From positions 1-39,649 of the forward strand of contig CASFZJ010000013.1 of assembly GCA_949299165.1 (NCBI GenBank): a stretch of 39,649 nucleotides of DNA, read 5' to 3'. The stretch is from an uncultured bacterium (lineage in GTDB: Bacteria > Bacillota_I > Bacilli_A > RFN20 > CAG-826). The notes below the pieces were generated by a model. That model was not told the DNA's origin and made no database searches. It was given only the letters and a program-made list of their open reading frames with translations. Shown one piece after another: positions 17,147-26,635 of the stretch. Position numbers and translations under genes: made by a program. Within the stretch, counting starts at the first letter, position 1. Every line of letters begins with the position of its first letter.

Positions 17147-19158
17147 TCTTCCTTTAACTCCTCACATACATTTTTTCTTTTCTGAAATTTTAAAGTTAAT
17201 AGATTTAAAGAAAAATTCAAAATTATCAATAAAATGAAAATAAATAAAATGGTCAACATATTTAAATTAATCACAGAGGGGACTACGAAAAAACTTTGCA
17301 AAAAATTATTCAATAAAGGTGTAAAAGCAAATGCGCCTAATATGCCAAGAAGTAGGCCTACAACAGTAAAAATCATTTCTTCTTTTAAATAAATTTTTAA
17401 AATATCTTTATCTTTTGCGCCTAAAATAGTCAAAATAGCCGATTCTTTTCTACATCTAATACTTGAAGAATAACTTAAAAACGCTGATATAAATAGGGAT
17501 GTTACAATGGCTAAAAAGATAAAAATATTAATTCCTAAAAACACAGAGTTACTTAAGTTCATAAAGGAATTAACTATTGTTTGTGAATTATTGGAAATGT
17601 TAAATCCTTGAAAATTTTTATCTTTGGAAAGTTTAATCAAATTTTCATTACTTTCATCATTTAAAGTTATGACGTTATATGCATAATTTGTAATAGCTTC
17701 ATCATTTTCCGCTTTTTCTAGTAAATCGTAAAAGGAGGTTTTTTCTTTATTTATTGCAGTTGTTTTAATCGCTTCAGTTTCTTTTAAAATGTTTTCTATC
17801 AAAATAGGAGAATAATATAAAGTTGGGGTTGTTAGATATCCAAACTCGTCCTTGATTTCCTTTAATGAAATGTCCACTGAAACATTAAAGTTCTCAACAA
17901 CGTTTTCATTATTATTTTCATTGAAATAAACGTGTTGTTTAGATAACTGGAGCTCAAATTGTGTTCCGATTTTTGGTGAAAAATTGAATTGCTTCTTAAA
18001 TAATTCAATAAAACTATCGTTAACACAAATGTCGTTTACTGCATGATTTTTGTTGAAGTAAGGTTTTAAAGTAAATTCTGTTAAAGTTTCATTCTCAACT
18101 AATAATTTTTTAGTGCCACTTAAGAAATAAGTAAAATCATCGAAAATCAAACAATCCCCGATATCATTAGTTAAAGTCTGAATCTCATTATAATTAGGCT
18201 TAGTATTTTTAACTAAGGAAATTAGTGAATCTTTTATCTCTTCCTCTGTCACTTTCGATACAACATAAGTATTACTATCAGCATAAGTTTTTAGTAAAAA
18301 ATCTTTTGTATGATTGATTCCACTATTGAAAAACAATGATAAAATCATTGAAAAAACAGAAAATCCGGCACAAATACTATTGATAACGTTAGTTCTGATA
18401 TTTTTAACGATATTTTTCCTTGTGAGGGGAGTCAGTCTGTTGCCTGTCCTTTTATTTGTTTTTTCATAGATTAATTTGTTAGTTGGATTTGTTTCTTTTA
18501 TAAATGATTTTTGGCAACCTTCCTTTAGTAATATGTATCCATCGTTAAATTGTTCGAACAATCTTTTGTTATGGGTAACGCAAACAACTAATATTTGTCT
18601 ACTAACTTTCCTTAAATCCTCCATTAATTTTAATCCATTTTCATTATCAAGAGCTCCAGTTGGTTCATCGCAAAAAAGAATTTTAGGTGATGAAATTAAA
18701 GCTCTGATAAGCGCCAATCTTTGTTTTTCGCCTCCGCTTAATGTTGAAACTTTTTGGTCCAGTTTGTCATATAAATCATACCTTAAAAGTAAAGTATCCA
18801 GATTGCTACGATCAACAATTCCCTTAATTGAAATAGCAATTTCTAAATTATCTTTTACACTTAAATCTTCAAAAAGATTGTAATGCTGAAAAATTATACC
18901 TATTTCATCTCTTAAATAGACATTTTCTCTGTCCTTAGTAAAATTGGTTACATTTTCTCCATCAACATAAACTTCACCTGAGTCAGGTTTCATTAAGCCC
19001 ATCAATATATTTAATAAAGTGGACTTTCCACACCCGCTTTTTCCAACAATAAAATAAAACCCATTATCAGGCAAAGTAAAAGATATGTTATTTAAAACTG
19101 GTTCAAATCTGTTTTCTCCAATTGGAAAAGATTTACAAACTTCTCTTACTTCTAACAT
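17143..19158 (-). CDS. ABC transporter, ATPase fused to FtsX-type permease (671 aa)
   Basis: Paralogue of the next gene with a shorter outer domain. ATPase has Walker A GKSGCGKST at 39-47, signature LSGGEKQR at 140-147 and Walker B LFCDEPTG at 161-168. One helix near residues 255-277 and three near the C-terminus frame an extracytoplasmic region of about 270 residues. First gene of the two-gene operon. Its ribosome binding site AAGGAGGT is seven bases before the ATG and is exactly complementary to a sequence 12 bases further upstream, so it could be masked in an RNA hairpin. No regulator or bacteriocin precursor is recognised nearby. Confidence 0.88.
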   Translation of the reverse strand: MLEVREVCKSFPIGENRFEPVLNNISFTLPDNGFYFIVGKSGCGKSTLLNILMGLMKPDSGEVYVDGENVTNFTKDRENVYLRDEIGIIFQHYNLFEDLSVKDNLEIAISIKGIVDRSNLDTLLLRYDLYDKLDQKVSTLSGGEKQRLALIRALISSPKILFCDEPTGALDNENGLKLMEDLRKVSRQILVVCVTHNKRLFEQFNDGYILLKEGCQKSFIKETNPTNKLIYEKTNKRTGNRLTPLTRKNIVKNIRTNVINSICAGFSVFSMILSLFFNSGINHTKDFLLKTYADSNTYVVSKVTEEEIKDSLISLVKNTKPNYNEIQTLTNDIGDCLIFDDFTYFLSGTKKLLVENETLTEFTLKPYFNKNHAVNDICVNDSFIELFKKQFNFSPKIGTQFELQLSKQHVYFNENNNENVVENFNVSVDISLKEIKDEFGYLTTPTLYYSPILIENILKETEAIKTTAINKEKTSFYDLLEKAENDEAITNYAYNVITLNDESNENLIKLSKDKNFQGFNISNNSQTIVNSFMNLSNSVFLGINIFIFLAIVTSLFISAFLSYSSSIRCRKESAILTILGAKDKDILKIYLKEEMIFTVVGLLLGILGAFAFTPLLNNFLQSFFVVPSVINLNMLTILFIFILLIILNFSLNLLTLKFQKRKNVCEELKEE

Positions 19159-19165
19159 TTGAAAA

Positions 19166-19193
19166 ACCTCCTTTCACTTAATACGAAGGAGGT
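19166..19193 (-). promoter_or_regulatory. Inverted repeat that can mask the ribosome binding site
   Basis: ACCTCCTT at 19166-19173 and AAGGAGGT at 19186-19193 form an eight-base-pair stem with a 12-base loop. On the minus strand the second arm is the ribosome binding site of the ABC gene at 19158. On the plus strand the other arm would be an equally good site for a small ORF at 19205. Confidence 0.6.
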
Positions 19194-19204
19194 CAATTCG
19201 AAAA

Positions 19205-19267
19205 ATGTTAAAAAATTTTTTACTTTTTTTAAAATATTTTTTAGAAAAATTAAATTTATTCGATTAA
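19205..19267 (+). CDS. Possible 20-residue peptide
   Basis: ATG at 19205 with AAGGAGGT ending 11 bases upstream; the peptide reads MLKNFLLFLKYFLEKLNLFD and would be a hydrophobic helix with regularly placed lysines. It diverges from the ABC operon. The DNA is extremely AT-rich, so such a composition can arise by chance, and the spacing to the ribosome binding site is slightly long. Reported as a candidate only. Confidence 0.2.
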   Translation: MLKNFLLFLKYFLEKLNLFD

Positions 19268-19316
19268 TATCGTATTTTTTACGAAAAAAATTTTTTCAAA
19301 TTTTTTTAAAGTTTTT

Positions 19317-19958
19317 TTAAATTCTTTTAATTAAATCGTAAAGTTCATTATATGAAGAAACAAAAAAGTCTGGCATTTTGTCTTTTTCATAAGTTCTTGG
19401 ACACAATTTTAATAAGACAGACTTAACACCTGCATTTCTTGCAGCAAGAGCATCAAAACTTGTATCACCAATCATTAAAGTTTCTTCTTTTTTAATATTA
19501 AATTTTTTCATTAATAATAAAAGAGAATCTGGATTAGGTTTATGCGCCACATCTTCACTTGAAGTCACCATATCAGAGAATAAATCAAAAACTCCAAAAA
19601 TCTGTAAACTTTTTTCGGTCATAGGACGATTTTTACTCGTTGCAATCGTTAAAATATAACCATCTTTATAAAGTTTATTCAAAACATCTTTTTCATTATC
19701 AAAAAATTTTAAATCGGTATCGTAATATTTTGCAGTTCTTTTACGATATTCACTTAAAATAAAATCAGGATCTTTTTCAGGAAAAGCACGAGCAATTGAA
19801 CATTCAATCGGAGGTCCACTAAAAGAGCGAATAAATTCGCGATCGATCGTATAGTCTTTAGGTTTATATAATTCAAATAATTCTTTCCATGTTTTATAAA
19901 GCACTTCATCGGTATCAATTAAAGTGCCATCCATATCAAAAATTAAGAGTTTTACCAT
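19317..19958 (-). CDS. HAD phosphatase, PpaX/phosphoglycolate phosphatase type
   Basis: 213 residues with the full subclass I HAD set: DMDGTLIDTD at the N-terminus, the serine/threonine motif in IATSKNRP, a lysine in AHKPNPDS and GDTSFDALAA. In Bacillus the pyrophosphatase PpaX is encoded next to lgt, and this gene overlaps lgt by seven bases, so PpaX is a good guess; a phosphoglycolate phosphatase is the alternative. Last gene of the uvrA-lgt unit. Confidence 0.88.
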   Translation of the reverse strand: MVKLLIFDMDGTLIDTDEVLYKTWKELFELYKPKDYTIDREFIRSFSGPPIECSIARAFPEKDPDFILSEYRKRTAKYYDTDLKFFDNEKDVLNKLYKDGYILTIATSKNRPMTEKSLQIFGVFDLFSDMVTSSEDVAHKPNPDSLLLLMKKFNIKKEETLMIGDTSFDALAARNAGVKSVLLKLCPRTYEKDKMPDFFVSSYNELYDLIKRI

Positions 19959-21490
19959 ATATTAAAGAAAACTGTGATTAAAATAATAAGAATTAATAAA
20001 ACACTACCAAGAATTGAAGCGTTTCTAATAAGCTCTTTATTAGTTTTTTCTTCGTTTACAAGGATTTCATCTTTAAATGTCGAATTTTTAAAGATCCATA
20101 ATTTCTTTTCTTGTAAGATTTTAAAAGCGATGAAGAATGCAACAATTGCTAAGCCCCCACCAATCATAACGTAAGAAGTTTGGACGCTAGCTTCGTATTC
20201 AAATTCACCATATCTTAATGGTTCAAGGAAAGCTCTTGTTGCGCCATACCAGACAAGATACCATCCAACAGCACTTCCAGCTGCATGATATTTTCCAAGT
20301 CCTTTAACAATTCCAAAATAAATTATGCAATAACCGAGTAAATTAGTAATTGTTTCAATTGTTGATAAAGGAAGATATGCCATATTAGGGTCACTAATAG
20401 CGGTTGCGTAATTAAATTGATAATTAAGTCTCATAAAAGTAGGCATCCAAGAAAGAGAAGATAAAGGAATTGCATTTCCATGAACTTCTGCATTGAAGAA
20501 ATTACCAAATCTTCCGATAGCTTGTGCAATTAAAATTGCTGGCACAATAAAATCAGCAAGTCTAAGATAACTCATCTTGGTATAATCTGGATTTTTCTTT
20601 AAATATTTAAAATAGAGCATTACTCCAACCCCAGATATAATTCCAAGAATCGCTCCACCCATAATTCCGAGTCCGCCTTCATTAAAATAGAGAATCGAAA
20701 TTGGATTTTGAATAAAGTGTGATGAATTGCCAAGTTTAGAAATATCTAAAACAACATACCATAAACGCGCACCAATAAGTCCCATTGGGAAAGCGATTAA
20801 AAAGCAAGTTGTGGCAAGACCATGTTTTCCATAATATTTATAAATTAAATGGTCACATAGAGCAAAAACAATAAGGGCACCACTAAGGATAAAAATCGCA
20901 TAAAATGCGATAGAAATTCCCCCATCTAAAGAATAAGATCCATTATTAAAAACATAATATGGTTCAGGATGAGTATAACTATTTATAAATTTGATTCCAT
21001 GAACTCCAATATAAACAGAGTTACAAAGTGGATAAGTTAAATAAGGCGCATTCCCTTCACTCATTATAAGGAAAAAGGCAATCGCAAGAGGGAAAGCCGA
21101 ATACATTATAATTTTGAAAATTTTTCTATATTTTTCATCAAAATTATTAAGGAAAAAATAGTAGAAAAAGGCCGTGAGAAAACTCATTGCGCAAACACCA
21201 AACAAAATTAAAAAGAAATAAGAAAGAAATTGATGTCCAGCATCAAGCACAAGATTATTTTCATTAATATAATTAATTGTGGTTGAATCTTGATAAAAAG
21301 CCACTGTAAATAATATCAAAGAAAGCACAATTCCTACCGAAAAACCCTGCAAAACTAAAGTATTTTTCTTTAAAAGTACTTTAATGTCGAGTCTTAATTT
21401 GTCTTTAATTGTCATGGATAAATAGACTCCATAACCAATGGCACTCAAGACAAATAGAGCCATGGCGATATAAAAAATAACATCACTCAT
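19952..21490 (-). CDS. lgt: Prolipoprotein diacylglyceryl transferase with N-terminal extension
   Basis: Transfers diacylglycerol from phosphatidylglycerol to the lipobox cysteine of prolipoproteins in the membrane. 512 residues, far longer than the usual 260-300. The Lgt core spans about residues 185-460, with the GGLGIMGG motif at 272-279 and the signature GRFGNFFNAEVHG at 326-338, where the catalytic Arg and Asn lie. About 150 residues with four membrane helices precede the core. The position normally His in the GG-motif is Met here, a position that varies in Gram-positive Lgt. Overlaps uvrA by eight bases and the HAD gene by seven. Confidence 0.92.
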   Translation of the reverse strand: MSDVIFYIAMALFVLSAIGYGVYLSMTIKDKLRLDIKVLLKKNTLVLQGFSVGIVLSLILFTVAFYQDSTTINYINENNLVLDAGHQFLSYFFLILFGVCAMSFLTAFFYYFFLNNFDEKYRKIFKIIMYSAFPLAIAFFLIMSEGNAPYLTYPLCNSVYIGVHGIKFINSYTHPEPYYVFNNGSYSLDGGISIAFYAIFILSGALIVFALCDHLIYKYYGKHGLATTCFLIAFPMGLIGARLWYVVLDISKLGNSSHFIQNPISILYFNEGGLGIMGGAILGIISGVGVMLYFKYLKKNPDYTKMSYLRLADFIVPAILIAQAIGRFGNFFNAEVHGNAIPLSSLSWMPTFMRLNYQFNYATAISDPNMAYLPLSTIETITNLLGYCIIYFGIVKGLGKYHAAGSAVGWYLVWYGATRAFLEPLRYGEFEYEASVQTSYVMIGGGLAIVAFFIAFKILQEKKLWIFKNSTFKDEILVNEEKTNKELIRNASILGSVLLILIILITVFFNIW

Positions 21491-24344
21491 TTTTTAATCT
21501 CTCCTTTCTTTTTAGGTCTTCTTCTAGTACATTTTTTAAATATTGGGCAGTATAACTTTCATTAACTTTCGAAACTTCTTCTGGAGTGCCTTTTGCAATA
21601 ATATTTCCGCCCTTATTTCCGCCTCCAGGTCCTAAATCTATAATGTAATCAGCAACTTTAATGACATCTAAATTGTGTTCAATAACAATTACTGTATCTC
21701 CATTATTCACGATTCTGTCTAAAACTTCTAATAATTTTTTTACATCATTAACATGGAGTCCGGTTGTTGGCTCATCTAAAATATATAAAGTCTTCCCGGT
21801 TGCTCTTCTTTGAAGATAATAAGCAAGTTTTACTCTTTGTGCCTCGCCGCCTGATAAAGTCGTGGCAGGTTGACCAACTTTTATATAACCAAGTCCAACA
21901 TCAATCAACGTTTTTAATTTACGAGCAAGCGAAATATGAGGCTTAAAGAATTCATAGGCATCTTCAATCGTCATTTCTAAAACGTCATAAATATTTTTAC
22001 CTTTATAGGTTACTTGTAAAGTTTCTTCGTTATATCTTTTGCCATCACATTCATCACATTTAACATAAACATCAGGCAAAAAATTCATTGGAATTCGAGT
22101 AACGCCGGCACCTTGACAATGTTCACAACGTCCTCCAGGAACATTAAAAGAAAATCTTCCTTTATCAAATCCATGTGCTTTAGCCTCTAGTGTTTGAGCA
22201 AAAATATCACGAATATCATCGAAAGCTTTAACATAAGTTGCAGGGTTAGAACGAGGTGTCCTGCCGATTGGTTCTTGCGAAATATTGATGACTTTATCGA
22301 TGTTTTCTAGTCCTTTAAGTTCTTTATATGGCCCATGATCGACATCTTTATGCTCCATAATTCCATAAATTGAATTATACAAGGTTTCGTTAACCAAAGA
22401 AGATTTCCCGCTTCCACTAACCCCGGTTACACAAATAAATGTGCCTAAAGGGAATTTTGCGCTAACATTTTTTAAATTGTTGATAGTGCAACCGCTTATT
22501 TCTAAGAATTTTCCGTTTCCTTTACGGCGTGATAAAGGCACAGGGATATATTTTCGCCCTGCTAAATAATCTCCAGTAAGTGAATTTGTCGCGTTTTCAA
22601 TGTCTTTTAAAGTTCCGCTTGCCACAACTTCACCACCATGCACGCCTGCTCCCGGACCAATATCTACAATAAAATCCGCAGCTTTTATCATTTCATCATC
22701 ATGTTCAACAACAATTAATGTATTACCTAAATCGCGCATTTCCTTAAGTGTTGCAATAAGTCTTTCACTATCTTTTTGATGCAAACCAATTGATGGTTCA
22801 TCTAAAACATATAAAACACCTGAAAGTTTGCTTCCAATTTGAGTTGCAAGTCTAATTCTTTGAGATTCACCACCACTTAAAGTCATTGACATTCTTGCTA
22901 AAGTTAAATAATCCAGCCCAACATCGATTAAAAATTTAGTTCTATTTTCGATTTCACTGATAACCATCCCAGAAACAGCAAGATCATAAGGTGTTAATTT
23001 ATTTCTTAAACCATGAATAAAATCGTAGAATTTATCGAGTGGTAAACAAGTTGCTTCATAAATATTTAACCCATCGATTCTAACACTTAAAACTGCATCA
23101 TTAAGTCTAGCACCATGACATTTTGTGCATTCTTTATCTTTTAAGAAGGAACTATACCACTCGCGGTTAAATTCGCTTGTTGTATCTTTATAAAGTCGTT
23201 CAATTCTTGTTTTAACGCCTTCAATATATCCATCTCTATTTTGTTTATTTCCACTTGAAGAAGTTAAAACAAAATGTAATGGTTCTCTACTTCCGTTTAA
23301 AATAATATCGATTTCATTACTAGTTAATTCTTTAAATGGTTTATTGCAATCAATGTGATAATAATCGAGTAAATACTTGAATTGTTGCCGATCTAAATTT
23401 TGTGTTCCAACAATATTTTTATAATAAGTTATAGCCCCTTGATTGATAGATTTAGTTTTATCAGGAACGAGCAAATTAATATCGACTTCTTGAGAAATTC
23501 CTAATCCACCACAACTAGGACAACATCCTAAAGGTGAATTAAAAGAAAATAGTCTAGGCTCTAATTTTGGCACAGTGAAGCCACAAATTGGGCACGCATT
23601 GTGTTCGCTATAAAGGTGTTCGTCATCATTTGTGAGTACTAAAACAAAGCCATTAGCCCAATCACTAGCAAGTTCTACCGCTTCAAAAACTCTACTTTTA
23701 TTTTCTGGTTTGAGAACGATTCTATCGATAACAATATCAATACTATGTCTTTTATTTTTATCAAGATCTTCAGCTTCTTCGATAAGAATCATTTCCCCAT
23801 CAATTCTAATTCTAGTAAAGCCATTTGCTTTAATTTTGGCGATTGTATCTTTAAAAGTTCCTTTTTCATTACGCACAATAGGTGCCAAAATTTGAATTCG
23901 GCTATTTAAAGGACTTTTCATGATAATATCGGTTATTTTTTGATTTGAAAAAGCAACAATTGGTGTTTTGTGAGTTGGACAAAAAGGAATGCCAATTCTT
24001 GAATATAAAAGTCTTAAATAATCATAAATTTCAGTAACAGTTCCGACCGTTGAACGTGGGTTATGTGAAACACTTTTTTGATCAATTGCGATAGCTGGAG
24101 ATAATCCCTCAATTGATTCAACATCTGGCTTTTCAAAACTGCCTAAAAATTGTCTAGCATACGAAGAAAGTGACTCAACATATCTTCTTTGTCCTTCAGC
24201 AAAAATAGTGTCAAAAGCTAAAGTAGATTTCCCACTTCCACTAACACCAGTAAATACAACCAATTTATCTTTAGGAATAGTTAAGTTAATGTCTTTTAAA
24301 TTATTAACCTTCGCCCCTTTAATTTTAATTTCGTTCATTGCCAT
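21483..24344 (-). CDS. uvrA: Excinuclease ABC subunit A
   Basis: Damage-recognition ATPase of nucleotide excision repair, 953 residues, normal length. Two ABC ATPase modules, with Walker A GVSGSGKST near residue 33 and again in TGVSGSGKSS, two LSGGE signatures, and zinc modules CPIC...CPSC and CEHC...CDEC. The start is ATG at 24344 or 24338; neither has a Shine-Dalgarno sequence, and a TATAAT box seven bases before 24344 suggests a leaderless message. uvrB and uvrC are not in the window. First gene of the uvrA-lgt-HAD unit. Confidence 0.97.
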   Translation of the reverse strand: MAMNEIKIKGAKVNNLKDINLTIPKDKLVVFTGVSGSGKSTLAFDTIFAEGQRRYVESLSSYARQFLGSFEKPDVESIEGLSPAIAIDQKSVSHNPRSTVGTVTEIYDYLRLLYSRIGIPFCPTHKTPIVAFSNQKITDIIMKSPLNSRIQILAPIVRNEKGTFKDTIAKIKANGFTRIRIDGEMILIEEAEDLDKNKRHSIDIVIDRIVLKPENKSRVFEAVELASDWANGFVLVLTNDDEHLYSEHNACPICGFTVPKLEPRLFSFNSPLGCCPSCGGLGISQEVDINLLVPDKTKSINQGAITYYKNIVGTQNLDRQQFKYLLDYYHIDCNKPFKELTSNEIDIILNGSREPLHFVLTSSSGNKQNRDGYIEGVKTRIERLYKDTTSEFNREWYSSFLKDKECTKCHGARLNDAVLSVRIDGLNIYEATCLPLDKFYDFIHGLRNKLTPYDLAVSGMVISEIENRTKFLIDVGLDYLTLARMSMTLSGGESQRIRLATQIGSKLSGVLYVLDEPSIGLHQKDSERLIATLKEMRDLGNTLIVVEHDDEMIKAADFIVDIGPGAGVHGGEVVASGTLKDIENATNSLTGDYLAGRKYIPVPLSRRKGNGKFLEISGCTINNLKNVSAKFPLGTFICVTGVSGSGKSSLVNETLYNSIYGIMEHKDVDHGPYKELKGLENIDKVINISQEPIGRTPRSNPATYVKAFDDIRDIFAQTLEAKAHGFDKGRFSFNVPGGRCEHCQGAGVTRIPMNFLPDVYVKCDECDGKRYNEETLQVTYKGKNIYDVLEMTIEDAYEFFKPHISLARKLKTLIDVGLGYIKVGQPATTLSGGEAQRVKLAYYLQRRATGKTLYILDEPTTGLHVNDVKKLLEVLDRIVNNGDTVIVIEHNLDVIKVADYIIDLGPGGGNKGGNIIAKGTPEEVSKVNESYTAQYLKNVLEEDLKRKERLKNE

Positions 24345-24724
24345 GCTTAAAATTATAACTATCTACACCATAATTTAAAAGTATAAAACATAGTTTTATA
24401 AGACTTTAAAATTCGTTGCATCAATTATGTAAGCGATTTCATAAAAACTAAAAAATCGTATTTTTTTAATAAAGTAGTACTTTTTTAAAAATTTCCTGGA
24501 AATTTATCAAAAAACCTATACTTTTTTAAAAATACTTGGGTTTTGCAGCGTTTTTTCTAGGAAAAACATATAAAAAAATAGTATTTTTTTAAAATTTCCT
24601 AGGATTTTTTTAAAATTTACCTAGTTTTTTATCATAAATTAAGCTTTAAGTGTTTAAATATAAAATATTTAAACATTCAATCGATTATGATATTTTATTA
24701 AATGCTTTAAGGAGGTCAATTATT
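24345..24724. other. AT-rich divergent intergenic region between uvrA and typA
   Basis: 380 bases without a gene. It contains the uvrA -10 box TATAAT (minus strand, 24352-24357), four T(6-7)A(4-5) blocks with T/A junctions at 24486, 24527, 24590 and 24611 (steps of 41, 63 and 21 bases), GGGTTTTGCAGCGTTTT at 24538-24554 and CCTAGGA words. No ORF or structured GC-rich hairpin is seen. The ribosome binding site of typA is at 24711-24716. Confidence 0.6.
24481..24612. repeat. Helically spaced T-tract/A-tract blocks
   Basis: Four blocks of T6-7 followed by A4-5. Junction steps of 41, 63 and 21 bases are near multiples of the 10.5-base helical repeat, which would add up the local bends. Comparable blocks occur at 1350-1392 (41 bases) and 33607-33651 (22 and 21 bases). 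Confidence 0.5.
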
Positions 24725-26539
24725 ATGAAGATGAGAAATGTTGCAATTATCGCACACGTTGACCATGGTAAAACTACATTAGTTAACCAATTATTGAAAT
24801 GTTCAGGTACATTCAGAGAGAACGAAAAATTAGAAGATAGAGCAATGGATTCTAATGCAATTGAAAGAGAAAGAGGTATTACTATTCTTGCTAAGACTAC
24901 TTCTATTAAATATAAAGATTATAAGATTAATATTCTTGATACACCTGGGCACGCTGATTTTGGTGGAGAAGTCGAAAGAATTATGCACATGGTTGATGGC
25001 TGTCTTCTTTTAGTTGACGCTTTTGAAGGAACAATGCCACAAACAAGATTTGTTCTTAAAAAAGCTATTGAAGCTCATGTAAAACCAGTTGTCGTTATTA
25101 ACAAAATTGATAGACCAAATGCCAATCCACAAAAAGCAGTCGATGAAGTTTTAAACCTTTTTATTGAATTAGGCGCTCCGGATGAATTTTTAGATTTTAA
25201 AGTTGCTTATACGAGTGCTCTAAACGGCACAAGTTCATTAGATCCTTCACCAAGCAGTCAAAAACCAGGAATGGACCCTATTTTTGATTTAATTGTTGAT
25301 GAAATTCCAGAACCACAAGTTCAAGGAGAAGGCCCATTACAACTTCAATGTGCACTTCTTGACTACAACGATTATGTAGGAAGAATGGGAATTGGAAGAA
25401 TTCAAAGAGGAACAATTAAAGTTGGCCAAAGTGTATCTTGTGCCAGACTTGATGGAACCACTAAAACATTCAAAATTTTGAAACTTATTGGCTACTATGG
25501 TCTTAAAAAAGTAGAAATTGAAGAAGCTTCTGCAGGAGAAATTGTTGCAATAGCCGGTTTACCAGATATTAATGTTGGAGAAACTATCTGCGACACAAGT
25601 ACAATCGAAGCTTTACCACCACTTCATATCGATGAACCAACCTTACAAATGACTTTTGGTACAAATTCGTCTCCATTTAGTGGAAAAGATGGAAAACTCT
25701 TAACTGCTCGTCAAATTGAAGATAGACTTTTTAAAGAAGCTCAAAGAGACGTCTCATTAAAAGTTTCAAGAGTTCAAAATTCTGAAACATGGGTTGTTTC
25801 TGGAAGAGGTGAACTTCACCTTGGCATCCTAATTGAAAATATGAGAAGAGAAGGTTTCGAACTCGAAGTTTCACGTCCACAAGTTATTATTAAAGAAATT
25901 GATGGTGCAAAATGCGAACCTTACGAAGATTTAAGCGTTGAAGTCCCAAATGATTATGTTGGTGATGTAATGACAAGTCTAGGCTCAAGAGATGCCGAAC
26001 TAATCGATATGGACGCTGGAGATGTAAATACAAAAATCAATTATGTAATTCCTTCAAGAGGTTTAATTGGTTTTGTTACAAATTTCTTAACACTTACTAA
26101 AGGTTATGGAATTATCGCTCACACCTTTAAAGAATATAGACCAATTGCTAATGGCAAAATTGGCGAAAGACAAATTGGTGTTTTAGTTGCAACCGAAACT
26201 GGCCAATCCACCCCTTATGCTCTTCAACACGTTGAAGAACGTGGAGTTATGTTCATCTACCCTGGAGAACAAATTTATGAAGGTATGATTGTTGGCGAAA
26301 ATAAATATGATACAGATTTAAGTGTAAATGTTTGCCAAACTAAAAATTTAACCAATCAACGTAGTGCAAACAAAGATCAAACTGTCGTATTAAAATCGCC
26401 TAGAAAAATGACTCTTGAAGCTTGTCTTGACTATATTAATAGTGATGAACTTGTCGAAGTCACGCCTAATTTCTTTAGAATGAGGAAAAGAATTCTAAAC
26501 GATGCACAAAGAAAGAAATGGGAAGCAAGAAATAAATAA
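24725..26539 (+). CDS. typA: Ribosome-associated GTPase TypA/BipA
   Basis: Translational GTPase that binds ribosomes and helps 50S assembly and stress growth. 604 residues from the ATG at 24725, which has GGAGGT ten or so bases upstream; a longer reading from 24650 lacks such a site. G motifs: AHVDHGKTT near residue 9, [17 protein letters not shown] and NKIDRP, followed by the TypA-specific C-terminal domain ([12 protein letters not shown]). Monocistronic, with a clear terminator. Confidence 0.97.
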   Translation: MKMRNVAIIAHVDHGKTTLVNQLLKCSGTFRENEKLEDRAMDSNAIERERGITILAKTTSIKYKDYKINILDTPGHADFGGEVERIMHMVDGCLLLVDAFEGTMPQTRFVLKKAIEAHVKPVVVINKIDRPNANPQKAVDEVLNLFIELGAPDEFLDFKVAYTSALNGTSSLDPSPSSQKPGMDPIFDLIVDEIPEPQVQGEGPLQLQCALLDYNDYVGRMGIGRIQRGTIKVGQSVSCARLDGTTKTFKILKLIGYYGLKKVEIEEASAGEIVAIAGLPDINVGETICDTSTIEALPPLHIDEPTLQMTFGTNSSPFSGKDGKLLTARQIEDRLFKEAQRDVSLKVSRVQNSETWVVSGRGELHLGILIENMRREGFELEVSRPQVIIKEIDGAKCEPYEDLSVEVPNDYVGDVMTSLGSRDAELIDMDAGDVNTKINYVIPSRGLIGFVTNFLTLTKGYGIIAHTFKEYRPIANGKIGERQIGVLVATETGQSTPYALQHVEERGVMFIYPGEQIYEGMIVGENKYDTDLSVNVCQTKNLTNQRSANKDQTVVLKSPRKMTLEACLDYINSDELVEVTPNFFRMRKRILNDAQRKKWEARNK

Positions 26540-26564
26540 AAAATTCCGATAAATTACGAAAAAT

Positions 26565-26590
26565 AGGGAAAGATTCGTCTTTCTCTTTTT
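26565..26590 (+). terminator. Terminator of typA with TTCG tetraloop
   Basis: AGGGAAAGA pairs with TCTTTCTCT (one G-T pair) around a TTCG tetraloop, followed by T-run to 26590. It ends three bases before the -35 box of the next gene. Confidence 0.88.
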
Positions 26591-26592
26591 AT

Positions 26593-26620
26593 TTGACAAA
26601 AACAAAACAAGCCTTAAACT
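26593..26620 (+). promoter_or_regulatory. Housekeeping-type promoter of the ECF sigma operon
   Basis: -35 TTGACA (26593-26598) and -10 TAAACT (26615-26620), 16-base spacing. The -10 match is moderate. Transcripts would carry a leader of about 40 bases containing the inverted repeat at 26630-26661. Confidence 0.5.
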
Positions 26621-26635
26621 ATTTTCATATTGTAT

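Noticed and set aside
24420-24660. Possible CRISPR array
   Set aside because: The repeated words are imperfect low-complexity T/A blocks without constant repeats or unique spacers.
24650-24724. N-terminal extension of TypA
   Set aside because: The family begins at the G1 region and GGAGGT precedes the ATG at 24725.
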